Shown in pieces: positions 26,701 to 35,689 of a stretch of 64,000 nucleotides of DNA. Each line of letters opens with the position of its first letter. Within the stretch, counting starts at the first letter, position 1. Made by a program: the position numbers and the translations under genes. This DNA comes from Lewinellaceae bacterium (GTDB taxonomy: Bacteria; Bacteroidota; Bacteroidia; Chitinophagales; Saprospiraceae): NCBI GenBank assembly GCA_020636225.1, contig JACJYI010000005.1, positions 62,001 to 126,000 of the forward strand. Reading direction: 5' to 3'. The notes under the pieces were generated by a model. It made no database searches, was not told where the DNA came from, and was given only the letters and a program-made list of their open reading frames with translations.

Positions 26701-29700
26701 ATGAAATCCCTGTTCCTGACGATCGCATTCGTGCTTGCTTTTCTGCTGTCCGCTCACACGCAATCCTGCCTCCCGGATGGCATCACCTTCACCACCCAGG
26801 GCCAGATCGACTCCTTTCCGATCAACTATCCGGGGTGTAAGGTGATTGAGGGGGATGTGTTAGTGAAGTCCTCTTCAATAGTTAGTCTGGATTCTTTGAT
26901 AGGTGTTACGGGCATTCATGGTAACCTTGAGATACACATTACATCATTAAAAGACTTTGCCGGATTGGACTCATTGATTTTTGTAGATGGGGATTTTGAC
27001 ATTGCCCAGAATGATTCTTTGATTTCAATGCTTGGATTAACATCATTGAAAAGTGTTAGACAATTCATAATAAGATTAAATCAAAGATTGGCAAGTTTGA
27101 AGGGGCTGGAGAGTATTGAGCAAATTTTGTACTTGAGTTTGATGGAGAATGAAAGTTTGGTTAGCGTAGAAGAACTGTCAAATGTTACATATCATTTGGG
27201 ATTATATGTGGCAGATAATTACTCACTAATACAATTGCCCTTAGCTTCAAATAATGCCTATTTGCCACTTGTAGAGATTATGAATAATGCGAAACTGGAA
27301 AATTTTTCAGGCTTTGAAACAGTGGATTCGATTTTCATTTTGGATTTACAAGGTAATGGGCATTTGAATTCCACTGGAGGTATAAAGGATCTAGTGCCAT
27401 TCTCCAGTTTAAGTTGGGCTAGGTCTATAGATATCCAAGGGAATAATTTGTATTCAACAAATGGATTAAATGAATTGGTGTGGCTTAATGACATTTCAAT
27501 TGCTGAAGATTCAATATCTGCTATAGAAGGGTTTGAAAAGATTGATACAATTCGACAATACATTCAATTGAATTGTCCAAAATTGGAGAATCTGAATGCA
27601 TTTCCAGTATTAAAGTCAATCCAAAATGGTGTTCTATTATCTGATTTGGATAGAATTGATTCTTTGACATTATTCCCAAGCTTGGAAAGTATTGGTGGTA
27701 CTATTGGAATAAGTGATTTTGACTCACTTGTTGATATTTCTAAGATGGGGTTATTGAAATTTACTAAACCTGGAGCACTAATAATCACTAACAACAAACA
27801 GCTTGAGAAATTGGATGGCCTTGAAATACTGGATACTTTAATAGGTGTTATTTCAATTATGGGAAATGCAAAATTATCAAATATTGATGCTCTTGCCAAT
27901 GCTGTATATTTTGGTGAATCTGATTTTTCTCAAATTTCAGGGAATCCATTTTTATCTGATTGTTCAATTGCTTCAATTTGCAATTTTTTCATTAATCCTC
28001 CAGAAGGTACGAGCTTGAGGATTTTCAATAATTCACCTGGGTGTAATAGTGAATTTGAAGTTGGAGTAAATTGTGGAGCTAAAGTTCTCATATTGAATTC
28101 ACTTTATTTGGAAGAAAATGACTGTTCGAGCAATGCAATCATGCCTGCTGCAAATGTAAATTTTGTCTTTGAAAACTCGATAAATAGAAAGACTGTAAGT
28201 GCCAACAAGAATGGTGTGGTATTTTACCCGGTGTTTACGGAGGATTCAATTCAAATTTGGTATCAATTGAGTGACCTTGATCATTGGATTCCCTGTGAAG
28301 ATAGCCTGATAGTTGATCCAACTTTATTTGGGGATACTATCCTTCTTGACATGACATTGAGGCCTGTAGAATTTTGTTCAGATATTCATGTTAATCTTTC
28401 CCTTCCCCCCTTTTTTCGTGGCTGCCTTGTCCAATCGCCAATTTCATTTTCTGCCCAAAACATCGGTACAATTCCAGCTGAAAACAGTTTGGTATCGATT
28501 GTAGCACCATTAAATGTGGTGGATATAATGTCATCCACTCCAGCACCCTCATGGACCAATGGCGATACCCTCTTTTATTCTCTTGGTGATCTGGATGTAT
28601 TCGAACGATTGGACATTGATTTGATGGTCAAAACCAAATGCGATACCTTTCTTCTTGGTCAAACCCTTTGTGTAGAAGCTTTCGCCACATTCGACAACCC
28701 CTGCGATCCCGATCCCCCCATCGGCTCCATTGTTACTATTCACCCGGAATGCATCGGCGATACTCTTGTCGAATTTACCTTGACCAATATCGGTGATGCA
28801 CCCACCATGAATGACCACGACTATTTCATCATCGAAGATGAGGTCATCCTGAAAATGGCTCCCTTTACCCTCAATCCCATGCAACAGATGACCGTGCAGG
28901 CTCAGGCGGATGGATCCACCTTCCGGATGGAGGCCACCAAATTGGACAATGGCACCCTGACTGCAGCAGCCATAGAAGGATGTGGTGGTTTGAATCCCGG
29001 ATTGATCAACGCGTATTGGGTGGATCAGGGGGAGGCTGCCTATGACAAGGATTGTCGGGAGGTCCGTCTGGCTTATGATCCGAACGAGAAGTCAGCTGTA
29101 CCGACCGGCGTAGGGCCCGAGCATCTGATGGTGGCCAACCGCCCCATCCAGTATACCATCGACTTCCAGAATACCGGCACAGATACGGCCTACAGGGTGT
29201 TGATCCGGGATGTGCTTCCCGCTCAACTGGATGTGACTTCCTTCCGTCCGCTCTTTGCGACCCACGACTATACCTGGCAGATCTATGGAAACGACACACT
29301 GGAGTTTCTCTTTCAACCCATCGCCCTGCCGGACAGTGCGGCCAACCAGGAGGGGTCCAGGGGATTTGTCACCTTCACGATCGATCAACTGCCCGACTTG
29401 CCCAATGGCACCATCATCGAGAACTCGGCTGACATCGTTTTTGATTTCAATCCGCCCATCTACACGAATACGGTCACCCATACCATCGGCAAGCTGCTGG
29501 TCCGGATCACCACCCCGACAGCCGGTGTGGCCACCTGGTCCGTTTGGGGCAATCCTGTGGGTGAAACCGCTCTGTTCAAGGCGCACCGGGACATCGTCGG
29601 CACAAATCAGTTCGAGTTGACCGACCTGTCCGGACGGATCATTCGTTCTACCGCGTTCCAGGGCAATGAGTTCGTGTTCCATCGCCAGGGTCTGGCCGGG

Positions 29701-29772
29701 GGCATGTACTTCTTCACGATCACCGATGAACGGGGAGGCGTTTGCGCTGGCCGGATCGTAGTAGCGGAGTAA
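26701..29772 (+). CDS. LRR-like T9SS type A surface protein with mosaic composition
   Basis: 1023 residues from ATG 26701. A signal peptide (LLSAHTQ) is followed by many short leucine-rich units with receptor-L-domain character (about 40-430: LDSLIGVTGIHGNLEI, LEKLDGLEILDTLIG). Beta-rich domains with DUF11-like pieces follow (about 560-900, including DPNEKSAVPTGVG and YTIDFQNTGTDTAYRVLIRDVLP, hallmarks of Bacteroidota cell-surface repeats). The end is a T9SS type A sorting domain. Bases about 26,860-28,650 are clearly AT-rich, while the first 50 codons and the last 370 are GC-rich like the rest of the genome. This implies that the binding module was exchanged between conserved ends. The ligand is unknown. 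Confidence 0.8.
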   Translation: MKSLFLTIAFVLAFLLSAHTQSCLPDGITFTTQGQIDSFPINYPGCKVIEGDVLVKSSSIVSLDSLIGVTGIHGNLEIHITSLKDFAGLDSLIFVDGDFDIAQNDSLISMLGLTSLKSVRQFIIRLNQRLASLKGLESIEQILYLSLMENESLVSVEELSNVTYHLGLYVADNYSLIQLPLASNNAYLPLVEIMNNAKLENFSGFETVDSIFILDLQGNGHLNSTGGIKDLVPFSSLSWARSIDIQGNNLYSTNGLNELVWLNDISIAEDSISAIEGFEKIDTIRQYIQLNCPKLENLNAFPVLKSIQNGVLLSDLDRIDSLTLFPSLESIGGTIGISDFDSLVDISKMGLLKFTKPGALIITNNKQLEKLDGLEILDTLIGVISIMGNAKLSNIDALANAVYFGESDFSQISGNPFLSDCSIASICNFFINPPEGTSLRIFNNSPGCNSEFEVGVNCGAKVLILNSLYLEENDCSSNAIMPAANVNFVFENSINRKTVSANKNGVVFYPVFTEDSIQIWYQLSDLDHWIPCEDSLIVDPTLFGDTILLDMTLRPVEFCSDIHVNLSLPPFFRGCLVQSPISFSAQNIGTIPAENSLVSIVAPLNVVDIMSSTPAPSWTNGDTLFYSLGDLDVFERLDIDLMVKTKCDTFLLGQTLCVEAFATFDNPCDPDPPIGSIVTIHPECIGDTLVEFTLTNIGDAPTMNDHDYFIIEDEVILKMAPFTLNPMQQMTVQAQADGSTFRMEATKLDNGTLTAAAIEGCGGLNPGLINAYWVDQGEAAYDKDCREVRLAYDPNEKSAVPTGVGPEHLMVANRPIQYTIDFQNTGTDTAYRVLIRDVLPAQLDVTSFRPLFATHDYTWQIYGNDTLEFLFQPIALPDSAANQEGSRGFVTFTIDQLPDLPNGTIIENSADIVFDFNPPIYTNTVTHTIGKLLVRITTPTAGVATWSVWGNPVGETALFKAHRDIVGTNQFELTDLSGRIIRSTAFQGNEFVFHRQGLAGGMYFFTITDERGGVCAGRIVVAE

Positions 29773-29799
29773 CGCGAGATATTGCTGTTCGCTTTTCGC

Positions 29800-30249
29800 C
29801 CCGCCACGGCGGGCAGGCATTCGCTGTTCGCCGAGCACGTTAGTGGCTGTCGCCACTTGGGCCGGTAAAGGGTAAATGGCAAAGGGTCAAGGGCCCTCAG
29901 GAATCAGATCGGCCACCTTGGTGACTTCGTTTCTTCGCGTTTTTCCTCATAACCTCCAAACTCATAACCTTCTCTCCTCGCCGTTCGATAGAGCACGTTA
30001 GTGGCTGTCGCCACTTGGGCCGGTAAAGGGTAAAAGGGAAAGGGTGAAGGGAACCGAAGGAATCAGATCGGCCACCTTGGCGACTTCGTTTCTTCGCGTT
30101 TTTCCTCATAACCTCCAAACTCATAACCTTCTCTCCTCGCTGTTCGCTGAGTACGTTAGTGGCTGTCGCCACTTGAGCCGGTAAAGGGTCAAGGGCAAAG
30201 GGCGAAGAGGCCGCGCCAATTGCACCTCCGATTACTCGGGGTCGGGGCA
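29800..30249. repeat. Tandem repeat cluster II (three 158-bp units)
   Basis: Hairpins AGTGGC-TGTC-GCCACT at 29842-29857, 30000-30015 and 30158-30173 are spaced exactly 158 bp apart. The cluster opens with the palindrome gccccgccacggcggg, as do clusters I and III. It begins about 27 bp after the stop of the LRR-like gene. Confidence 0.88.
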
Positions 30250-30470
30250 ATTCGCTTGACATCATTGCCTGACGAACGCTAGCCTTCGAAATATCGAAAT
30301 ATCAAAATATCGAAATAACTCAATAACGCCTTACCACCCCCATGTCCCCCTCAGCCCCCGATCTGTATCGCGGAGGTCACTGTCTATCGGAGGGGGTGGT
30401 CCGGCACCTTCCTGATCAAATACGACAGAAGATGCCCAGGCTGCCGGACCGGGGGAGGGCCTTGCCTCCC
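30250..30470. repeat. Long direct repeat B, copy 1
   Basis: The segment from attcgcttga through the cgaaat-rich spacer, gccttaccaccccc, ctgtctatcggagggggtgg and accgggggagggccttgcctcc recurs at 35359-35561 with few differences. It contains a C-rich/G-rich pairing (ggtccggca...gccggacc). With cluster II it forms the left arm of a composite repeat that brackets two surface protein genes. The interval 30471-30677 holds no gene. Confidence 0.85.
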
Positions 30471-30677
30471 CGACTTCTCTTGTCAGAATCACGGATGCCC
30501 ACGGATGAACAGATTCCACGGAAAGGACAAATCTTCCGCTTTCCGCATTCCGCTTTCCGATTTTGACTTCACCCAATACCCGATACCAACATTTAACACA
30601 CCACCTCTTGACAATGAACATGGTATAACCTATTTTGTAGGCTGTAAGTTTTCTCATCATCCCAAAAACCAAAACCG

Positions 30678-32450
30678 ATGAAACGTTTAACGTTACTTAT
30701 GCCCGTTCTGTGTGCTCTCTCTCTCTCTCTCTCTCCGCCTGAGCTAAGTGCGCAGTGTCCTGATTATGATTTGTCTTTTAGTGCCCCAATCCAGGTTGGA
30801 GGTCTCTATCGAGTTGATGTCAATATTGATTTGACAGGTACAGGACAGTTTTATTTGGTTGGTGCTTCCCTTGTCATAAATGTCACACCTGCAAATGGTC
30901 TTGTTGTGGATCAATCCATGACTACTGCTAGTAGCAATCTGCCTCCAACAGTTAATTTTCAATATAATATTAATTCCACAGGTACCTCAATTGTAGCCTA
31001 TGGGGATGGTTCAAGTCCATTTGTTTTGCTTAATGGATCAATTGTAGCCTTTTCAATTTACTTTTCTGGAGATCCAGGTAACTGTTACTCAGTCAGTTTT
31101 GCCCCAAGTGCTCCACAATCCATAAAGGTTATTGATATTCAGACATCAAACTCAACATACTGTAGTCCCGATAATATAGGCGCATTAGTCCAGCAATGCG
31201 TTCCAGCCTTAATGATCAGCGGGAAAGTTTACAAAGTGCCCCCAATGGGTCAATGCATCGCAAGTGTGGACTATGGAGTTCCAGAAGTTAAAATAAATAT
31301 TGACGTTCAAGATCCTCCTCCTGCAACTGCCTATGATCCTTTGACAGCTGTTAATGGATCTTATATGCAGGAAATCAGTTCTTCATTCCTTGGTGAGGAT
31401 GTTCTAATTAAGCCTGTCTATAACGATTATTTGAAATGCGGATTGACCATTCTGGATGATGATATGATTCGTACCTATATTCTAGGTTCTGGGCCAAATT
31501 ATTGCATGAATTATAATTGGCAGTTAATTGCGGCAGATTTAAGTGGTGACGGTTCAATTTCAACCTACGACCGATCGATTCTTAATAAAATTTTATTAGG
31601 CATCCCTTTGAATATCACAGTGCCTGCCTGGAGATTTGTCAATTCCAGCCAGTATTCTACGGCAAGTCCTGCATGTGGGGCTCCGCCACAATATGATGAA
31701 TTCAGATTATTATCTAATTTTTCTCAAAGTGCGGTTCTCCAGGAGTTTCTTGCAATAAAAATTGGTGATGTTGATGGATCTTGTACGAATTGCACCGCTG
31801 ATCCACAATACTTTCTGGTGGACCCGAATTCTGAAAATGCGCTATATCGAGATAACAATACAATTGATATTGGCTATACTGAATCCATTAATAGTTCAGG
31901 TCAACGAATAATTCAATTTAAAAATGCTGATGCGTTTCTTCCTGGTTCTATGATGTGGACTTTTCAGATTGATGGAGTTGAGGATGGATATTACGAGTGG
32001 CCAATTGACATCAGTAGTAAGATGTTGGTACATGTCAAGAGTGGCCAAATTCGCTGTGTTTTGGAATCTGATGATCAAAACGACTCACCGTTTGGACAAG
32101 GCACCACACTTCTTGAGCTGCCGTTGAATACAGATTTTGAATATTTGAAGGTATTGCCTGAGTCCGGGGATTATGTGAATGCCTACGTGCTCTATGGGAG
32201 GGAGCGTGCAGTCCAATTTTATCCAAGGGCGTTGGATAATCGAATTCATGTCTTCCCAAATCCTGCAAGCGATCAGATTCGGATTGTTTCAAATGAGCAA
32301 GTATTGGCCACTATTACATCTATGTCGGGAGTGAGAATAGGTGAGTATTTCCTTCAAGTAGGAGAGAATATACTTGATGCTTCCATAATGCCTCCTGGCA
32401 TGTATATTATTCAGGCGGGGGATGTAGTTGAAAAATTGATTATCAAGTAA
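30678..32450 (+). CDS. Dockerin-like T9SS type A secreted protein with (CT)n in the signal peptide
   Basis: 590 residues. The signal peptide contains an ALSLSLS run encoded by the (CT)10 tract at 30715-30735 and cleaves after LSAQ. The N-terminal 170 residues are beta-rich and cohesin-like in composition. A calcium-binding, dockerin-like repeat is visible (AADLSGDGSISTYDRSILNKI, residues about 292-312), with its partner motif KIGDVDGSC about 60 residues later. The last 80 residues (NRIHVFPNPASDQIRIVS, IMPPGMYIIQAG) are a T9SS type A domain. The whole gene is AT-rich. It probably forms an operon with the next gene but a terminator-like hairpin lies between them. Function is unknown; a surface assembly role is an inference. 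Confidence 0.75.
   Translation: MKRLTLLMPVLCALSLSLSPPELSAQCPDYDLSFSAPIQVGGLYRVDVNIDLTGTGQFYLVGASLVINVTPANGLVVDQSMTTASSNLPPTVNFQYNINSTGTSIVAYGDGSSPFVLLNGSIVAFSIYFSGDPGNCYSVSFAPSAPQSIKVIDIQTSNSTYCSPDNIGALVQQCVPALMISGKVYKVPPMGQCIASVDYGVPEVKINIDVQDPPPATAYDPLTAVNGSYMQEISSSFLGEDVLIKPVYNDYLKCGLTILDDDMIRTYILGSGPNYCMNYNWQLIAADLSGDGSISTYDRSILNKILLGIPLNITVPAWRFVNSSQYSTASPACGAPPQYDEFRLLSNFSQSAVLQEFLAIKIGDVDGSCTNCTADPQYFLVDPNSENALYRDNNTIDIGYTESINSSGQRIIQFKNADAFLPGSMMWTFQIDGVEDGYYEWPIDISSKMLVHVKSGQIRCVLESDDQNDSPFGQGTTLLELPLNTDFEYLKVLPESGDYVNAYVLYGRERAVQFYPRALDNRIHVFPNPASDQIRIVSNEQVLATITSMSGVRIGEYFLQVGENILDASIMPPGMYIIQAGDVVEKLIIK
30715..30735. repeat. Dinucleotide tract (CT)10 in coding sequence
   Basis: Ten uninterrupted CT units plus one C lie in codons 13-20 of the dockerin-like protein gene. 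Gain or loss of one unit would shift the frame inside the signal peptide. Confidence 0.97.
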
Positions 32451-32460
32451 TAATCTTGCA

Positions 32461-32497
32461 CTCTCCGTCGGCACTCATTTTGCTGACGGAGAGTTTT
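32461..32497 (+). terminator. Hairpin terminator between two surface-protein genes
   Basis: CTCTCCGTCGGCA pairs with TGCTGACGGAGAG (near perfect) around a short loop, followed by TTTT. It lies 10 bp after one stop and 14 bp before the next start, so it could reduce read-through into the downstream gene. Confidence 0.75.
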
Positions 32498-32510
32498 AAA
32501 ATACCCATGA

Positions 32511-35204
32511 ATGAAACAACTTTTATTACTTTTTTATTTCTGCTTATTGTCTAGTTTCACCTACACACAGGAGGTGTATTTTCATAATTTATTGGCTGGC
32601 TTTGTGAAAATGGATCTTGCTACATGCAAGACAGATACAATTTATTCTTTTTTCGGACTAACTTCATTTGATTTGACGAGCTCGCCGAATGGCAATTATT
32701 ATATTACTGAAGGAAGTAGTGTATTTCAGGTCATTTCATCAGGATTTAGTAAGATTGGTGATCTTCCAGTAAATGGTGATAGTCAGATTTCTGCAATGAG
32801 GTGTGATGCCAACAATGTGATTTGGATCCTGGGAAGGGATTTGATATCGTATGATTTAAATACTAATGTTTCTATTAATTATGGATATTTGCCCAATGGA
32901 CAGGCATGTCAAGGGGGTATGTATATTTGGAAAGATACACTTTATTATTCAGCGCTTGATTCATTTTCAATCTTTAGAATTACAAATAAGTCTCCTGTAG
33001 AGGTTGAGAAAGTTGCTGAAATATCTCCACCTGTTAATTTAATTTCTTTTTCCATCTATTTTAACGGCTGCGATCAACCTAAGCTCTATTGTACTGATAA
33101 TAAATACTTTTATGAATTAAACCCAAACAATTTCTCTCTAACCCCTTTGTGTCCTACTCCTAATGGAGCAGTATTTGGCCTCGCCACTGACTACGAATTT
33201 CTCGCCTCCGCCTGCGACCTCCTTATCGACCTCGATGCTGATGACAGTGGAATCGCCCCTCCTCTTGACTGGCGGGATACCATCCATTGCCTCCCCGCTG
33301 TGGCAGCCGTTGGAGATACCGATCTGAATGTATACAGTGATTATACACTGGACAGTCTGGTAGTCTGGCTGGAAAATCCTCCTGATGGTCCAGCCGATTA
33401 TTTAGCCGCTTCAGATACGGATAGTATCGGCGTCGCAGGCTCGGGGTCACATCGACTGACCTTTACCCCCATCCTGGGCAGTCCAACCGATACAGCCTTT
33501 GCCGAAGCGCTTTTGGGTGCAGTCTGGCGGAATGACCTGACCAGCCCTACTCCCGGAGTGCGCACCATCCATGTGGTCGCCTATGCCGGAGAAGAACGCA
33601 GCGATACCGCCACCGCCTTCCTGTGGCTGGACCCCAAGATGAATGAGGCTGGGCGGGATACTACCGTCAGCTTTTGTGCCGGTGACCAACTCATCGACCT
33701 GAATGATTTCCTGGGAACCGATGCCCAACCCGGCGGCACCTGGTCTCCAACCCTGACCCAGGGTGGTTCCAACTACCATCCGATGCTGGACGGCTCGGGT
33801 GTATGGCAGTATATCGTCCAGACCTCTCCCGAATGCCCGGCAGATACCGCTAGCATAAGCATTAGTCTTTTAGCTATTCCTTCCCCTGATCTAGGACCTG
33901 ATCAGACGGCCTGTCAGGGCGATATTGTTACCCTTTCCGTGCCGGCCATCTATACCACCTATACCTGGAATGGCACTGCTGGTGGATCGACCTGGGATGT
34001 CAGCACCAGCGGCCAGTTCATTGTAGAAGTCACAAATGCGGATGGCTGTACAGGTTCGGACACGATCCAGGTCAGCTTCACGACTGCAGGAGATACCCTG
34101 CTGACCACGGCAGAGATCTGCGCCGGAGCCGGCTATCTCTTTCACGATACGTCCTATCAGGCGACGGGCACCTACACGGTGCCAGGAGCAGGGTTGTGCG
34201 ACACCGTCCATATCCTGGACCTCACCGTCTTGCCTGATCCGCTCCTCCAGATCACTGGAGATACTCTGCTGTGTGCGGGTGAAGTTGGTAGTCTGATCAT
34301 TGCTTCATACCCGCAGATCCAGTGGAGTACCGGGGCCACCGGTTCATCCATTCCGGTCAGTGCCACCGGTCCGTATGCCGTCACCGTGACGGCCAATGAA
34401 GGTTGTGTCGCCTCCGATACCATATTCGTCACCGTTCTGCCTCCTGTCACGGTGGAATGGGCCATCACCGACCCGACCTGTGCGGGTGAAGGGGATGGCG
34501 AGATCCTCCTTACCGCCGTCCAGGGTGGAGCAGGTGGTTACGTACTCCAGCCGGGAGGGGACCTGCTCAGTCCGGGATATACCCTGTCAGATCTTGGAGC
34601 CGGGACCTACACCTATACTATTGTCGATGCGGCCGGATGCGCGGCTACTGCTACATGGTTACTCACCGATCCTCCCGCGGTATGGTTGGAAGCCGGTCCG
34701 GAACTGATCGTCAACGAAGGAGACCGGAGGGCACGTACCATCCAAACCAATGCCGGAACCTATACCCTGAGTTGGACACCTCCGGAAGGGTTGAATCAGT
34801 CCGGACAAGAGACTCTGGAGGCAGAAGGCTTGATCACCGTAGTCTACCAGATCACGCTTACGGATGCCAAAGGCTGTACTGCCACTGATGAGCTGGTTGT
34901 CAGGGTCATTTATCCGCTGCAGGTCTTTGTGCCCACAGCCTTCAGTCCGAATGGCGATGGCATCAACGATGTATGGCGGGCTGTCAGTCCATCGGATCAG
35001 GACTATCCCATTTCCCGCCTGACGATCTGGGACCGCTGGGGCAATCTGCTCCTGTCCACCCCGGGCATCACCAATGAAACGGGATGGGATGGCACCTTCC
35101 GCGGCCAGCCTTGCGACCCTGGGGTGTATGTCTATGACATGGTGCTGATCCTGCCAGATGGCAGTACCCGGCAGATCAGCGGGGAGGTGGAGTTGGTGAA
35201 ATGA
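32511..35204 (+). CDS. T9SS type B surface protein with AT-rich N-terminal domain
   Basis: 897 residues. A signal peptide (SSFTYTQ) leads into a roughly 220-residue AT-coded N-terminal domain with beta-propeller-like units (FFGLTSFDLTSSPNGNYY). A GC-rich remainder from about 33,185 follows: PKD/Ig-like domains (LGPDQTACQGDIVTLSVP, SNGATGSSIPV-type repeats), a SprB-like unit (ITDPTCAGEGDGEILLTAVQ), and the CHU_C sorting domain (PTAFSPNGDGINDVW, WDRWGNLLLS, GWDGTFRGQPCDPGVYVY). The N-terminal domain probably binds a ligand while the C-terminus ensures T9SS export. The sharp change in base composition within the gene suggests domain swapping. The gene is followed directly by repeat cluster III. 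Confidence 0.82.
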   Translation: MKQLLLLFYFCLLSSFTYTQEVYFHNLLAGFVKMDLATCKTDTIYSFFGLTSFDLTSSPNGNYYITEGSSVFQVISSGFSKIGDLPVNGDSQISAMRCDANNVIWILGRDLISYDLNTNVSINYGYLPNGQACQGGMYIWKDTLYYSALDSFSIFRITNKSPVEVEKVAEISPPVNLISFSIYFNGCDQPKLYCTDNKYFYELNPNNFSLTPLCPTPNGAVFGLATDYEFLASACDLLIDLDADDSGIAPPLDWRDTIHCLPAVAAVGDTDLNVYSDYTLDSLVVWLENPPDGPADYLAASDTDSIGVAGSGSHRLTFTPILGSPTDTAFAEALLGAVWRNDLTSPTPGVRTIHVVAYAGEERSDTATAFLWLDPKMNEAGRDTTVSFCAGDQLIDLNDFLGTDAQPGGTWSPTLTQGGSNYHPMLDGSGVWQYIVQTSPECPADTASISISLLAIPSPDLGPDQTACQGDIVTLSVPAIYTTYTWNGTAGGSTWDVSTSGQFIVEVTNADGCTGSDTIQVSFTTAGDTLLTTAEICAGAGYLFHDTSYQATGTYTVPGAGLCDTVHILDLTVLPDPLLQITGDTLLCAGEVGSLIIASYPQIQWSTGATGSSIPVSATGPYAVTVTANEGCVASDTIFVTVLPPVTVEWAITDPTCAGEGDGEILLTAVQGGAGGYVLQPGGDLLSPGYTLSDLGAGTYTYTIVDAAGCAATATWLLTDPPAVWLEAGPELIVNEGDRRARTIQTNAGTYTLSWTPPEGLNQSGQETLEAEGLITVVYQITLTDAKGCTATDELVVRVIYPLQVFVPTAFSPNGDGINDVWRAVSPSDQDYPISRLTIWDRWGNLLLSTPGITNETGWDGTFRGQPCDPGVYVYDMVLILPDGSTRQISGEVELVK

Positions 35205-35214
35205 TTCTTCGCCA

Positions 35215-35350
35215 TTCGCTTTTCGCCCCGCCACGGCGGGCAGGCTTTCGCTGTTCGCTGAGTACGTCAGTGGCTGCCGCCACTCTGGCTGGTAAAGGGT
35301 GAAGGGCGAAGGGTAAAGGGGCCGCGCCATTCGCGAATCGCCCCGAGTAC
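35215..35350. repeat. Repeat cluster III (single hairpin unit)
   Basis: One copy of the family, with hairpin AGTGGC-TGCC-GCCACT at 35269-35284, preceded by gccccgccacggcggg and followed by the palindrome gccccgagtactcggggc (about 35340-35357). It starts 10 bp after the stop of the T9SS type B gene. Confidence 0.85.
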
Positions 35351-35358
35351 TCGGGGCG

Positions 35359-35561
35359 ATTCGCTTGATATTACTGCCAGATGAGCGCTGACCTTCGAAA
35401 TATCGAAATAACTCAATAACGCCTTACCGCCCCATGTCCCCCTCAGCCCCCGATCTTCATCGCGGAGGTCACTGTCTATCGGAGGGGGTGGTCCGGCACC
35501 TTCCTGATCAAAAACGCAAGAAGATGCCCAGGCTGCCGGACCGGGGGAGGGCCTTGCCTCC
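35359..35561. repeat. Long direct repeat B, copy 2
   Basis: Nearly the same sequence as 30250-30470 in the same orientation. It marks the right arm of the composite repeat that encloses the two genes at 30678-35204. Beyond it, 35562-35689 shows no gene. Confidence 0.85.
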
Positions 35562-35689
35562 TCTCATCACCACCGTACCAGGGTCTTTCTTCCACCGGCT
35601 ACTGGATTCCTTTCCTCTGTTCGAACCGGCATTTGTTGAACGCGGCTGTAGATGGGATCCCCTGACAGGAAGACACGATACCCCGATCC

